A stretch of DNA of 64,000 nt, taken from G963668185 sp965237445 (GTDB lineage Bacteria > Chloroflexota > Dehalococcoidia > Lucifugimonadales > G963668185). Positions within the stretch are counted from its first letter, which is position 1; each line of letters opens with the position of its first letter. Below, in pieces: positions 17,487 to 26,256 of this stretch. A model generated the notes under the pieces. That model saw nothing but the letters and a program-made list of their open reading frames with translations. It had not been told where the DNA came from and searched no databases. Where the stretch lies: contig OZ250142.1 in assembly GCA_965237445.1 (NCBI GenBank), positions 1,674,001 through 1,738,000 on the forward strand. Reading direction: 5' to 3'. The position numbers were made by a program, and so were the translations under genes.

Positions 17487-18442
17487 CTTCTGAACTGACT
17501 GGCCGTGACGATTCCTTCCTGGGGGAGCATGAACACGGCTATGAGCGTGGGAGGCAGGAAGAGAACGGCGTGCACGAGGATCGCGAAGGCGAAGGCCGAC
17601 GACTTGTCCATGCCAAAGAAGTCCAGCACGTACACTACAGCCGCTTCGAACGTGCCTATGGAGCTTGGCAGCGCCGGTACCGCCGACACGAAGAATATCG
17701 TACCCATGATGGCGATCGTGGCCGTCACCGGGGAGATGTTCATGTGTACGGCCTGGGCGACGATCCACGCTGTAATGCCCACGAGCACCCAGTAAATCGC
17801 GCTCACCGCAAGGCCGGCAGCCAGCCTCAGCCTCGACTCCTCGAGTTCGCGGACCGACTTCGTGAACTCGCGCACCCACGGCCACCGGCTGAAGAGAGGC
17901 AACCCGTCGCTGCCCCAGGAAATGAACCGCACGAGCGCTGCGACGACGACTGAGAATCCCAGGGCACCCCAGACGTACATCTTAAAGTTCTGCATCTCAG
18001 GAACGAACACGAGGGCGATGAGAAGTATGAGAGTGCTTGCCAGAACGTCCAGCACCCGCTCCATTCCGAGCGTCGCCAGCGCGATCGATCCTTTGAGCCG
18101 GTCACGTACGGTCAGGACCGCTAGCTGGGTAGCCTCGCTGGCGATTCGTATAGGGACGAGGTTGTTCAGGCCGATCCCTTCGTTCTGGACCACGAACAGG
18201 CGCCAGGTGGTAATCGGCTCGTCCCAGAGCAGTATTCGCCAACGATAGGCTCGGAGCCAGCTCGCGAACATGAACACGAGCAGCGAGAGAACGATGATCT
18301 CCAGGGACACGCCGACGAGAGATTCCCGCACGGTGCCCCAGTCAAGGCCACGCACGGCGAGCCAGCCCAGGCCCACGCTGGCGGTGACGCCAAGCGCGAT
18401 CCTCAAGCCGTTGAGGGCGATCTGTTTGCTAGCGAGCGGCAT
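17456..18442 (-). CDS. Lysylphosphatidylglycerol synthase TM-region/UPF0104 family membrane protein
   Basis: 328 residues with about seven transmembrane helices. Conserved features of the LPG_synthase_TM (TIGR00374) family include WLRAYRWRILL, the NNLVPIRIASEATQL segment, and VPALPSSIGTFEAAVV near the C-terminus. Members are flippase-like proteins for lipids, or the membrane half of aminoacyl-phosphatidylglycerol synthases. The soluble synthase domain is absent. It is transcribed toward the solute-binding lipoprotein gene and overlaps it. Confidence 0.85.
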   Translation of the reverse strand: MPLASKQIALNGLRIALGVTASVGLGWLAVRGLDWGTVRESLVGVSLEIIVLSLLVFMFASWLRAYRWRILLWDEPITTWRLFVVQNEGIGLNNLVPIRIASEATQLAVLTVRDRLKGSIALATLGMERVLDVLASTLILLIALVFVPEMQNFKMYVWGALGFSVVVAALVRFISWGSDGLPLFSRWPWVREFTKSVRELEESRLRLAAGLAVSAIYWVLVGITAWIVAQAVHMNISPVTATIAIMGTIFFVSAVPALPSSIGTFEAAVVYVLDFFGMDKSSAFAFAILVHAVLFLPPTLIAVFMLPQEGIVTASQFRRWLGWASPAA

Positions 18443-18627
18443 GCGTCTGGTTGGTCACTTTCTTAACCGCAGGCATCGGCACAACTTGCCAGATACCCTT
18501 GTTCCAGCTTTCCCACTCTCACTTTCTGGAGAGACTCGTGGCTAGCCTCAGCCTTCTCCCACCAATGTGACAGTGCGTGACCTAGTTTACCCGTCATCCC
18601 CTCGAGGGACTTGGGGCAGGCTCTAAC

Positions 18628-18840
18628 TTTCTCCCACAAGGGGAGACCTTTGCATAACCTCCTGTGTGGTACGGGGAACCCCATCCCAGCCTTCCCCAGC
18701 AGACTGGGGAAGGGGCCGGAGAACCTTGCCCATCACCTATTAGGCAGTTATGCAAGGGTCTCCACAAGGGGAGAATGGACCAGAGAACCCTATCAACTAC
18801 AGATATGTCAGCTATGCAAAGGTCTCTATCAAGAGAGAAG
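18628..18840. repeat. Cluster of GCAAAGGTCTCC hairpin repeats
   Basis: Three copies occur at 18628-18657 (minus), 18747-18775 (plus) and 18811-18840 (plus). The unit is ttatgcaaaggtctcc, a 3-4-base loop, then aaggggagaa, so TCTCC pairs with GGAGA. A related copy lies at about 62946-62977 (minus). Confidence 0.6.
18676..18725 (+). repeat. Dispersed inverted-repeat element (ccttccccagcagactgggg), copy 1
   Basis: Core ccttccccagcagactgggg followed by aagg can fold as a hairpin. About 50 bases around it match 63006-63055 in inverted orientation at more than 85 percent by eye. Confidence 0.7.
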
Positions 18841-19008
18841 GGGTCTCGTGGCGAACCCGCAAGGACTTTGGAAAGGCCTCTATTGGGAATGTGGGGACTC
18901 TTGGCGTCAATGCTAGGTTGCGCAAAGGGCTCCCTGGCTCGCGGCGCGGAACTGGGGACTGGATGGTCACCGTCCGAGTATAATTCATATCTGCCGGTCC
19001 CAATTCCC

Positions 19009-19857
19009 ATGTTTATAGACTGCCACGTTCACCTAGACCCGTTTCCCGACCTGGAAGTCCCGAAGATTCTGTCGCGCGGCATGGAGGCTGGTGTGGCCGC
19101 GGTGATCTCGGCCGGCACGACCGTCAAGTCATCACGGCGGGCCGTAGACCTTACGTTGCGTCACCCGGGGTTCTTTGCTGGAGTAGGCGTCCACCCTATG
19201 AACCTCACCCGTCCGCTCGAAGCAGGCGACTACGGAGAACTGGAAGCCCTGGCGCTTTCCACGGACAAGGTGGTCGTTATGAGCGAGATCGGGCTTGATT
19301 TCATGGAGGGGGCGCCGGACCGTAGAATGCAGTACCCGGCCTTCCGCGAGCAGATACGGCTGGGTCTGGCCCTCAAGCTGCCTATCGTGTTCCACAGCCG
19401 CGAGTCGCATCCGGAAGTATTGCGTGTGCTGAGAGAGGAGCGCGCGTACGAGGTCGGCGGCGCGATGCACTACTTCCAGGGCGACTATGAGACGGCGCGG
19501 GAGGCAATCGATCTGGGGTTTTACGTCTCGCTTGCAAGGCCACTGCTCAGGCTGCCCGAGCTGCAGACCGTGGTCGCCAGGCTTCCGCTCAGAGCGATTG
19601 TGCTCGAGACGGACGCCGCGCCTCAGCCGTTCAAGGCGAAACGCGAGAACTGGACCGAGCCCAGGCACGTGCGAACCGTGGCCGAGAAGCTCGCGGCGCT
19701 CCATGAAGTCAGCGTCGATGAGGTAGAGGCCGTTACCACGAGAAACGTGCTCGCGATGCTGGGTAGTCATTCGAGTCCGGTGGCCCGTCACCTCGAAGGC
19801 ACCAGCCCGCATGGGGCAGACCCGCCCAAGAACTCAGCGAAAAGCGAGGCGGTCTAG
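19009..19857 (+). CDS. TatD-family metal-dependent hydrolase
   Basis: 282 residues from the ATG at 19009. The amidohydrolase metal sites are visible: His6 and His8 in FIDCHVHLD, Glu in SEIGLD, His in FHSRESH, and the ETDAAP motif. TatD proteins act as 3'-5' DNA/RNA exonucleases or related phosphodiesterases in the cytosol. The C-terminal 30 residues are a low-complexity extension. The stop overlaps that of the convergent membrane protein gene (CTAG). Confidence 0.88.
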   Translation: MFIDCHVHLDPFPDLEVPKILSRGMEAGVAAVISAGTTVKSSRRAVDLTLRHPGFFAGVGVHPMNLTRPLEAGDYGELEALALSTDKVVVMSEIGLDFMEGAPDRRMQYPAFREQIRLGLALKLPIVFHSRESHPEVLRVLREERAYEVGGAMHYFQGDYETAREAIDLGFYVSLARPLLRLPELQTVVARLPLRAIVLETDAAPQPFKAKRENWTEPRHVRTVAEKLAALHEVSVDEVEAVTTRNVLAMLGSHSSPVARHLEGTSPHGADPPKNSAKSEAV

Positions 19858-20531
19858 GCTGTCGTGACCTGGAGCAGAATCAGAAGTGCCCCTGTGAGGA
19901 AAGGCAGCGGAAGCCAGCCCAAGATCGTGGGGACCAGTATGCGTCGTAAACTGACCTGCTGGGTCTCCTTCACAGCCACAATGCCTGCTGAAAGCACCCA
20001 GAAGTTGGCAAACGAGAACGCGATGGCCCCTGCATAGGGAATAGCGACTGCCGCCGTAACGATGCCTGGCGCGAAACACACACCCAGAGCGTGAAGCAAC
20101 TGGCGGTATGTGGCCTTTCCGCCCATGAGCTTTGACCCGATGAAGTAGCTGACAAATGTCCACAAAACCCATGCCAGGAGGACGGCCAAGATAGCAACCG
20201 GAAACAGCGTCGGTGGACGATCGACTTCACTCAAAGTGCGATTCGCATAGACAAGTGCGCCCGCGCCGAAGGACAACCCAGCGAGCAGTACCGTGCCCAA
20301 TGCGTACAGGACGGACGACTTCGACTGGCGTAGCCGTTCGAATGCCGAGGGCTCAAGCAATGCCGCAAACAGGACGATGGACAGCAATGGACGGTCCGGG
20401 TGGAGAGAGTGAACGGGATTGTAGCCGCTGACCAAGTGCAGTTCCACCGTGTCGTTGACACGCCGAACGGCTGTGACTAGGATGAAATTGGCCGTGCTAG
20501 GCGGGGAGTTAGCGGTGCCCTGGACTCGCAA
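19854..20531 (-). CDS. YIP1-like multi-pass membrane protein
   Basis: About five hydrophobic helices; the LLEPSAFERLRQ segment followed by helices and a SKLMGGKATYRQLLHALG loop resembles YIP1-domain membrane proteins. Function is unknown. The start is uncertain: the frame opens at a TTG (20531), and the first 45 residues lack the usual pattern, so initiation may be further downstream. It ends head-on against the TatD gene. Confidence 0.6.
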   Translation of the reverse strand: MRVQGTANSPPSTANFILVTAVRRVNDTVELHLVSGYNPVHSLHPDRPLLSIVLFAALLEPSAFERLRQSKSSVLYALGTVLLAGLSFGAGALVYANRTLSEVDRPPTLFPVAILAVLLAWVLWTFVSYFIGSKLMGGKATYRQLLHALGVCFAPGIVTAAVAIPYAGAIAFSFANFWVLSAGIVAVKETQQVSLRRILVPTILGWLPLPFLTGALLILLQVTTA

Positions 20532-20585
20532 TCCGCTCTAGCGAGGCTGAATTCCTCTCTGAGGTCCAACTCTCGAGGCCTCTGT

Positions 20586-20706
20586 CTCAGGGTTACGGTG
20601 TCGATGGCTGGGTCCTGCGCGGCGGAAATCCGTGAATCCCGTCAGGTCCGGAAGGAAGCAGCGGTAAGCGGGAGCTTCCGGGCGCCGCAGGGTAGCCTGG
20701 CCTGAG
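20586..20706 (+). ncRNA. ffs: Signal recognition particle RNA (4.5S type)
   Basis: The universally conserved apical domain is present: GTCAGGTCCGGAAGGAAGCA (20641-20660) followed by gcggtaagc, with a GGAA tetraloop and the asymmetric loop that binds Ffh. Flanking arms pair: CTCAGG at 20586-20591 with CCTGAG at 20701-20706, and ggctgggtcctgc with gcagggtagcc. This gives a hairpin RNA of about 120 bases without an Alu domain. It lies just upstream of rsmA; no promoter was identified. Confidence 0.88.
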
Positions 20707-20825
20707 CCGGGCCCGAAGGACATGTTTTCGGGAGCGATCGAGGAGATGGTGCACGGCCAACTTCACGTATTGAATCTTGCCGGGCAGGTACACTATCCGC
20801 TTGTGAACCTGCCCTGCTCAACTCA

Positions 20826-21695
20826 ATGGTTTCTTTCATGACGCTCACCGGCCGAGGAAGGCCAAACGAAGCGTCCGGGGTCGAACGCCGGCCCAGGGCC
20901 AAGAAGTCTTTGGGGCAGCACTTCCTGGTGGACAAGCGCGTTTTGGGCAGGATCGTTAAGGCGGCGGACCCGCAGGCGGGCGAGACGATCGTGGAGGTAG
21001 GCCCCGGGCACGGTACGCTGACCGCCGAACTGGCCGAGCGCGGCGGCAGGGTAATCGCCGTGGAACTGGACCGTGTGCTGGCCGCTCGCATCGAGGAGCG
21101 ATTCGAGGGAAATACTGCGGTGCAGGTGGTGACCGGCGACGCTCGCGAGACCGACCCGTCGGCGCTTGTCGAGGGGGAACCGTACAAGTTCGTGGCCAAC
21201 CTGCCGTATTACGCCGCGATGCCGATTGTGAGGCGGTTTCTCGAATCGGACCACCCGCCGAGTCGCATGGTGGTGATGGTCCAGCGCGAGGTGGCCGAGG
21301 TCATGACGGCGGCGCCGGGCGGCATGACGCTGCTGTCGGTGGCGATGCAGTTGTACGGTAGTCTCGCAATCGTGTGCCGGGCTGGGCCGCGAGCGTTCCG
21401 CCCGCCGCCCAAGGTGTCCTCCGCCGTAGTCCGCATCGACGTGTATCCGGAGCCCGCGCTGGAACTCGCGTCCGTAGAGGAGTTCTTTCGGGTGGTGAGA
21501 GCAGGCTTTAGCGCGCCTCGGAAGAAAATCCGGAACAGCCTCCGGCACGGGCTTGGTGCCGAGCAGAGCGAAGTGATCCGTGTGCTGGAGTCCGCAGGGA
21601 TCGAGCCTTCACTCCGGCCCGGCGCACTCAGCCTGGAGGACTGGGGCAGGGTGTGCCGCGCACTGGCCGAGCAGGGGGAACACGCGGCGTGCTGA
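20826..21695 (+). CDS. rsmA: 16S rRNA (adenine1518/1519-N6) dimethyltransferase RsmA
   Basis: 289 residues. Motifs of the KsgA family are clear: KKSLGQHFLVD near the N-terminus, SAM site VEVGPGHGTLT, and the catalytic NLPYY. The enzyme dimethylates two adenines in the small-subunit rRNA end loop during ribosome maturation. The first ATG (20826) or the ATG at 20838 could be the start; neither has a strong ribosome site. The stop overlaps the ispE start. Confidence 0.94.
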   Translation: MVSFMTLTGRGRPNEASGVERRPRAKKSLGQHFLVDKRVLGRIVKAADPQAGETIVEVGPGHGTLTAELAERGGRVIAVELDRVLAARIEERFEGNTAVQVVTGDARETDPSALVEGEPYKFVANLPYYAAMPIVRRFLESDHPPSRMVVMVQREVAEVMTAAPGGMTLLSVAMQLYGSLAIVCRAGPRAFRPPPKVSSAVVRIDVYPEPALELASVEEFFRVVRAGFSAPRKKIRNSLRHGLGAEQSEVIRVLESAGIEPSLRPGALSLEDWGRVCRALAEQGEHAAC

Positions 21696-22552
21696 CACTG
21701 GAGGCGCCCGCCAAGATCAACCTCACGCTGGAGGTAACGGGGCGCCGCGAAGACGGCTACCACGACATCGCGTCGATAATGCAGACCGTTGACCTCACGG
21801 ACGAGCTCACTTTCGATGAGGCGGACGAACTCACGCTCGAGTGCGATGCGCCCGAGTTGCAGACGGAAGACAACCTGGTGCTGCGGGCGGCTCGGCTCCT
21901 GAGGCAGCATGCGGGCGTGGACCGGGGAGCGCGAATCGGGCTGCGCAAGAGGATCCCGCATCCCGCGGGACTGGGAGGCGGCAGCAGCGACGCCGCGACA
22001 GCACTCACCGGTCTGTGCCGTCTCTGGGGCCTGGACATGACCGCGCGGGACCTCACGCCGCTGGCCGCGTCGTTGGGGTCGGACATACCCTTCTTTCTCC
22101 ACGGCGGCACAGCGATGGTGAGCGGCAGGGGAGAGAAGGTGCGGCCGCTTCCGGCGGCTGAGCTTGGCTGGGTCATCATCCTCGCGCCGGACCTTGTGAC
22201 CGAAAACAAGACGGCGGCCATGTACGGGCGGCTGAGCCCATCGGACATGACGCGGGGCTTCCTGACACGAAAGCTGGCGGCGCGAATAGCTGGCGGCAGC
22301 GACGTTCCGCCGCAGTTCCTGTTCAACGTCTTCGACAGCGTCGCGCTGGAGGCGTTCGAGCCGCTGGAGTCGTACTGGCGCACGCTCGAGGACCTGGGGG
22401 CGCGCGAGGTGCACCTGGCCGGCAGCGGGCCCGCGATGTTCGCGCCGGTTTCTCGCAAGGAGATAGGGACCGCCATACACCTGATGCTAGAGTCGGTCCA
22501 CAGGTGGCGGGCGTTCGTGGTGGGGCCGTGGGAGCGTGAACAGGGCCTGTGA
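21689..22552 (+). CDS. ispE: 4-diphosphocytidyl-2-C-methyl-D-erythritol kinase (IspE)
   Basis: 287 residues from the GTG at 21689 (LTLEAPAKINL); AGGGGG lies upstream. The GHMP-kinase ATP loop PAGLGGGSSDAATAL and the C-terminal GSGPAMFA motif are present. It phosphorylates CDP-methylerythritol in the MEP route to isoprenoids. It overlaps rsmA by 7 bases and the following membrane gene by 4 bases, so the three form an operon. Confidence 0.93.
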   Translation: MLTLEAPAKINLTLEVTGRREDGYHDIASIMQTVDLTDELTFDEADELTLECDAPELQTEDNLVLRAARLLRQHAGVDRGARIGLRKRIPHPAGLGGGSSDAATALTGLCRLWGLDMTARDLTPLAASLGSDIPFFLHGGTAMVSGRGEKVRPLPAAELGWVIILAPDLVTENKTAAMYGRLSPSDMTRGFLTRKLAARIAGGSDVPPQFLFNVFDSVALEAFEPLESYWRTLEDLGAREVHLAGSGPAMFAPVSRKEIGTAIHLMLESVHRWRAFVVGPWEREQGL

Positions 22553-22962
22553 ACGAGATGATCGTCGGTCTTGCGTGCGGCGCCTTCATGGCATCCATCT
22601 TCGTGACGATTGGGGCCTGGACGGTGGTGAGGATGGCAGACGCTCCGCCGCCGGTGATGGTGCGGCTGCTGGAGCGGCACTCCCCGATGCGGCTGGTCAT
22701 GCCCGTGGTGGTGCTTTCGTACCCGGTTTGGGGCGCAGCGGGCATGCTGTTCGGCCTGTTGTTCCTGGCTTCGGAGAACGCGGCTCCGGAAGGCGGTCTC
22801 GGCAGCCCAAACATGTTCTACACGGCCGTCGTGGCCGCGATCGCGGTGCTGGCCATGCCGCCGGCGCTTCTGTTAGTCAGGCCTGCAAGGTTGCAGACGG
22901 TGTTGACCGGAGCCTTGTTCGCCGGCGTTTTCGGCTGGATGCTGCCGTACTTTGCGACGTAG
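22549..22962 (+). CDS. Small four-helix membrane protein, unknown function
   Basis: 137 residues, GTG start overlapping the ispE stop (GTGA). Four hydrophobic stretches are seen at about 5-28, 48-75, 90-108 and 115-135. No known domain is recognised. Operon position beside ispE is the only clue. Confidence 0.7.
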   Translation: MNEMIVGLACGAFMASIFVTIGAWTVVRMADAPPPVMVRLLERHSPMRLVMPVVVLSYPVWGAAGMLFGLLFLASENAAPEGGLGSPNMFYTAVVAAIAVLAMPPALLLVRPARLQTVLTGALFAGVFGWMLPYFAT

Positions 22963-22974
22963 GGAGCACTTCGA

Positions 22975-23020
22975 CCCTTCGAGCTCCTTCGACTAACCCA
23001 GGGCAGGGGCAAGGGTGAAC
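22975..23020 (+). repeat. Dispersed repeat (cttcgacccttcgagctcc ... cagggcagggg)
   Basis: The sequence acttcgacccttcgagctcc followed by ttcgactaacccagggcagg belongs to a repeat type seen in many bacterial intergenic regions. One copy was seen in the window. Confidence 0.4.
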
Positions 23021-23158
23021 GGACTTCCCCTGGTGTTAGCTCACAGGCGGCCGGGAGGCCGTCAGGCTCAATGGCCGTCGCAGCCGTCTCCGTTCATCCG
23101 CGACATTGCCTTGCTCAGCCGTGAAGCAGCCCAGGGTTCCTCGCGTTCCAGCAGCTGA

Positions 23159-23287
23159 TCACTGCGGGGCCGCAAGCGCGATTGTCTTGTCGAAGCGGTT
23201 GAGTATCCGTTCCAGGCGAAACATGAACCAGGCAAGCAGGATTCCCGGAACGCCTGCATTGATGAACGGGCCTATGTCTATGTCCAT
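23159..23287 (-). CDS. 42-residue holin-like (BhlA/UviB-type) small membrane protein
   Basis: A short gene with a strong ribosome site (GGAGGTGGAGAGG just before the ATG at 23287). The product begins MDIDIGPFIN, has one transmembrane helix (GVPGILLAWFMFRL) and a charged tail. This is the layout of small phage holin-like proteins of the BhlA/UviB kind. It follows the phage tail gene by 64 bases on the same strand. The assignment rests on size, topology and context. Confidence 0.55.
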   Translation of the reverse strand: MDIDIGPFINAGVPGILLAWFMFRLERILNRFDKTIALAAPQ

Positions 23288-23351
23288 AACCTCTCCACCT
23301 CCCGAAGTCGTCCAGATAAATCGTTGTTCTGCGCGAAGCGGGCTGTCCGTG

Positions 23352-25325
23352 TCATGCTGCCCTCAACTGGAGGCGCTGTACGGTGCGCAGACCGCTCGAG
23401 AAGCGCCAGCTTTCACCTTCGATGAAGAATTCGCGGTCGATGCCCAGGGTTGACTCCCGCACGGTGACCCGGTCCGAGATACTCCGCTGGACCATGTGGT
23501 GAAGCGTCGACCTGTCGCCGGCGGCGAGTGTGAGCACCATGGCGGTCCTGGGCTGCCTGCGGCGCTCAAGCCGGGAACTCGCAAGCAGCGCGGCCTCCTC
23601 GTGGTTGGTGATGAAGTTGCACCTGATTACCCTCCTGCGCTCCCCGAAGGTGTCCATGGATGCGGAATCCGAGGCCTCCACTTCCGACGGGCTGAGCAGC
23701 TTCACTGCCCTTCCCCTGAGCCGGAGCTGGGTGACGTAACCCTCGGTGCCATACGACAGCGGATCGGCAGCGGTGATCTCGATCTTGACCGCACTGGCCC
23801 AATACCGGCCGGAGTCTGTCACGACAGCCGTAATGTCGCGCGTGAGATCCACCCCGGTACCGTCCGGCTCCGAGTTAGCCTGGAAGTCGCCGGTCGAAAG
23901 CGGAGAGACGGCATGGAACGCGGCGTCGTATTCGCCCTCCGCGATGTTCGCCACGACGGTCAGGGTCTGGCCCGCGAGGAAGCGAATCGCTCTGCTGCCG
24001 TCGAACGCGCGGCCGGACTGCCAGAGCGTGACCTCGCCCGGGCTGGGCATTCCTCGGCGGTACTGGACCACGACGACGCTCTCAACATGGTCGGTGCCTT
24101 CCTCCCACTCCTCATCGGTGAACGCAGCATCGGAGCCGTTGTAGGTATCGCAGTACACGGCCTTGCTGACGGTGTGCGGGGCCCGCGTCCTGTGGTCCCG
24201 CTCCTCGAAGCGGTAGTAGCCGTTGCCGTCCACGTAGAACAGGCCGTCCTCTTCGTCCTGGAGCCGGTACACGGCGGTCAGTAGCCTGTCCGTGACCGGC
24301 TGGTAGTCTTGGAACTCGCCGTCGTTCAAGCGCCGCAGTGTGCCGAGCCGACGGTCCTGTCCCGCGCCGCCGTAATCGAGGATACGGTGGTGGTAGTTGG
24401 ACGTCGCCGCGGCCGCTATGTTGTAGCTGCGGAGCTCCACGCGCTTGGCGCGCTCGAAGTCGTCGTGCGCCTGCACGTAGCAGTACTGCCTGCCGCTGCC
24501 GGGCCTGGGCCTGACCTTGCTGACCGCACCGTAAAACAGGCTTCGATAGCCTCCAAAATCACGCCACGTGTGGTCGTTGTGGTCCTCGGCGAACAGACCG
24601 TGCTTTGTCGCGCCGTTGATGGCCGGATCGTCGAGGGTGGCCTCGAGCACGGCTTCCCTGTCCACCATCACGCGGACGCGCGAGCCGTGAAGCTCGACGT
24701 GTAGCAGCCGGGTCTCGCCTGAGGCCCATGGCCGGGCAAGAGGGCTCGCGCCAGAGACCTGCGAGTCCGCCCCACCGACACGCTTTCTGAGTTCGACCTC
24801 TGTCCGGCTCACTGCCACGTAGGCGTGGTTGTCAGCGTCCGCAAACCGCAGGCACAGGCCGAATCTGACGGAGTTCGTTCCCATCGTTACCTGGGAGGCC
24901 AGGGTCACGTCCGTGTCGTGGAACGCCATGGCGGCGAGCAAGCGGCCCGCCGCTCCGGCCGACGTGCGGGCCGCGCCGGAGCCGTCCAACTCGATCACGT
25001 GGCCGTCGTTGGACCACGTCCAGCTTCGGTCGTTATCGGGGGAGTGATCGCGGAGGGGAGTGCTTGCCGCGCCGTCGAAGGCGTCGTATGGGTACCAGCA
25101 CCTGGCCCAGAGCGCCTGGCCCGGCCGCAGTCCTGCGTCCGGCCGCTGCGGGCCAGCGGGGCTGTACCTGCCGTGCGCGTTGTTCAACTCCATGTCCAGC
25201 ACGCGGCCGTTCATGTACTCGGCGCGCAGATCCCTGAACTGCTCGACTGACAGGGCTCGGATGTCCGATGTGATGTCTTCCCAGTCTGCGCGGAGCGCGA
25301 GGACCTGTACGAAGGGCTTGGGCAC
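23352..25325 (-). CDS. Phage-like tail tip/receptor-binding protein with lectin-like domain
   Basis: 657 residues, GTG start placed directly after the stop of the upstream gene. The N-terminal 90 residues resemble phage baseplate/tail-hub openings. Residues about 95-270 look like a concanavalin-type (LamG/DUF1080-like) beta-sandwich (LCLRFADADNHAYVAVS, LHVELHGSRVRVMVD). The C-terminal part ends in beta-rich repeats as in tail tip proteins. It probably binds a cell-surface glycan. The frame is intact. The gene is third in a minus-strand cassette driven by the promoter at 26105-26133. Confidence 0.65.
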   Translation of the reverse strand: MPKPFVQVLALRADWEDITSDIRALSVEQFRDLRAEYMNGRVLDMELNNAHGRYSPAGPQRPDAGLRPGQALWARCWYPYDAFDGAASTPLRDHSPDNDRSWTWSNDGHVIELDGSGAARTSAGAAGRLLAAMAFHDTDVTLASQVTMGTNSVRFGLCLRFADADNHAYVAVSRTEVELRKRVGGADSQVSGASPLARPWASGETRLLHVELHGSRVRVMVDREAVLEATLDDPAINGATKHGLFAEDHNDHTWRDFGGYRSLFYGAVSKVRPRPGSGRQYCYVQAHDDFERAKRVELRSYNIAAAATSNYHHRILDYGGAGQDRRLGTLRRLNDGEFQDYQPVTDRLLTAVYRLQDEEDGLFYVDGNGYYRFEERDHRTRAPHTVSKAVYCDTYNGSDAAFTDEEWEEGTDHVESVVVVQYRRGMPSPGEVTLWQSGRAFDGSRAIRFLAGQTLTVVANIAEGEYDAAFHAVSPLSTGDFQANSEPDGTGVDLTRDITAVVTDSGRYWASAVKIEITAADPLSYGTEGYVTQLRLRGRAVKLLSPSEVEASDSASMDTFGERRRVIRCNFITNHEEAALLASSRLERRRQPRTAMVLTLAAGDRSTLHHMVQRSISDRVTVRESTLGIDREFFIEGESWRFSSGLRTVQRLQLRAA

Positions 25326-25610
25326 CTAGGGCGCTCCAATGTCGCGCCGGTTCCTGAGCGCGTTCTCTATGGCAGGAAGGAGGAGGTTGACGAGCTCCTG
25401 GACGTCCAGCTCGTTGTCCAGGGATAGGCGCGCCGACCGCAGGCCGCCGGTCGTGTCGGTGGCCGCACGGCGCTGAGTAGACAGTGACGGAGGCGCCTGT
25501 ACGGCAAACGACTCGCGGCTCGCGATTGCATCGTCGAATGCCGACGCTGCGCGCCTGAGGCCTGCCGCCGCCGCTCTTCGCAGGCGCGACAGGTCCACGG
25601 CCTCAGTCAT
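25326..25610 (-). CDS. Small phage-cassette protein, unknown function
   Basis: 94 residues, Ala/Arg-rich, with a C-terminal amphipathic helix (NELDVQELVNLLLPAIENAL). Its start overlaps the end of the upstream gene by 8 bases, and its stop touches the start of the tail-tip gene. No domain is recognised. It occupies the place where a tape-measure or assembly factor gene would be, but is far too short for a tape measure. Confidence 0.6.
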   Translation of the reverse strand: MTEAVDLSRLRRAAAAGLRRAASAFDDAIASRESFAVQAPPSLSTQRRAATDTTGGLRSARLSLDNELDVQELVNLLLPAIENALRNRRDIGAP

Positions 25611-26097
25611 CGTAGACCTCCGTGCCGCCGGACCGCGCTGACGCTGCTTCCAGTACCTTCCGGTAAACGAGCAGCCGCTGGGTCAGGTCCCACGGCTGGT
25701 CTTTGAGCACGGACCACGGCATCCCGGTCTCGTAGACGAGCCGGACTTCCTCGTAGCCGCAGGGGAGCGGCGCCCGTCGCTTCATGGCCGCGAACAGCTC
25801 TCCCGACTCGCGAAATGCGTCGATAGGGGTTAGCCGAGGTGCTATTTCGTTGGCGAAATACTCAAGGATAGGCCTCGCGTGAAGCGGGCTGAGGGCGCGG
25901 AAGTTCTCAGGGCATGGCTCGCCGTCCAGCGACCAGCGGCGCACGAGCACGGCGAGGGTCGCCTCCTCCGCGTCCGGCCGCCTGGCCAGCAGCCTCCGGA
26001 TGGCGGCGACGTCGCCCGTGGTGGGGCGCGTCTCAATGTCCGCCCAGTGGCCTTCGGGCAGTTGGATACGGTGGATCGTAGAGCACTCGTAGCACAT
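25603..26097 (-). CDS. Phage tail assembly chaperone-like protein
   Basis: 164 residues. The C-terminal PWDLTQRLLVYRKVLEAA segment and the overall helical pattern resemble chaperone-type proteins encoded between tail tube and tape measure in siphophages; this is a weak family assignment. The ATG is only 7 bases from the -10 box of a strong promoter, so the mRNA is probably leaderless. First gene of the tail cassette. Confidence 0.55.
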   Translation of the reverse strand: MCYECSTIHRIQLPEGHWADIETRPTTGDVAAIRRLLARRPDAEEATLAVLVRRWSLDGEPCPENFRALSPLHARPILEYFANEIAPRLTPIDAFRESGELFAAMKRRAPLPCGYEEVRLVYETGMPWSVLKDQPWDLTQRLLVYRKVLEAASARSGGTEVYDD

Positions 26098-26104
26098 GTA
26101 TTCT

Positions 26105-26133
26105 AAGATAGTGCATGTGTTCTACAATGTCAA
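26105..26133 (-). promoter_or_regulatory. Strong promoter/operator of the phage tail cassette
   Basis: Minus strand: TTGACA at 26133-26128, 17-base spacer, TATCTT at 26110-26105. The spacer contains TAGAACacatGCACTA, an imperfect palindrome of the GAAC-N4-GTTC type. The sequence CGACCnGTTGACATnGTAGAAC is shared with the promoter of the phage head cassette at 40568-40596. A repressor covering the spacer would block both. Confidence 0.75.
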
Positions 26134-26256
26134 CGGGTCGCAAGCATGAAGAGAAAGCCAGCCCCAGTTGCGGACGGGAAGTTTGGTCTCTGGGACGGCT
26201 TATGCGCCAGACGTGCACTAGCTGTTCCCGGCAGGCCAGGCCCTGGGTCCGGTCGG

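Larger units (their letters stand above)
18443..19008. other. Intergenic region built of hairpin repeats
   Basis: 566 bases between divergent genes. No gene is supported; apparent frames are translations of repeats. It holds at least three copies of a TATGCAAAGGTCTCC-type hairpin element and one copy of the CCTTCCCCAGCAGACTGGGG palindrome element. A -10-like TATAAT lies at 18979-18984, 25 bases before the TatD start; no good -35 was seen. Confidence 0.6.

Noticed and set aside
18664..19008. N-terminal extension of TatD by about 115 residues
   Set aside because: The extension is a translation of dispersed repeats. The family's N-terminus begins at the ATG at 19009 with FIDCHVH.
22990..23258. 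Further small minus-strand gene after the holin-like gene
   Set aside because: The frame is open to 23068 but no start codon with a ribosome site lies near its beginning, and the peptide has no recognisable pattern.
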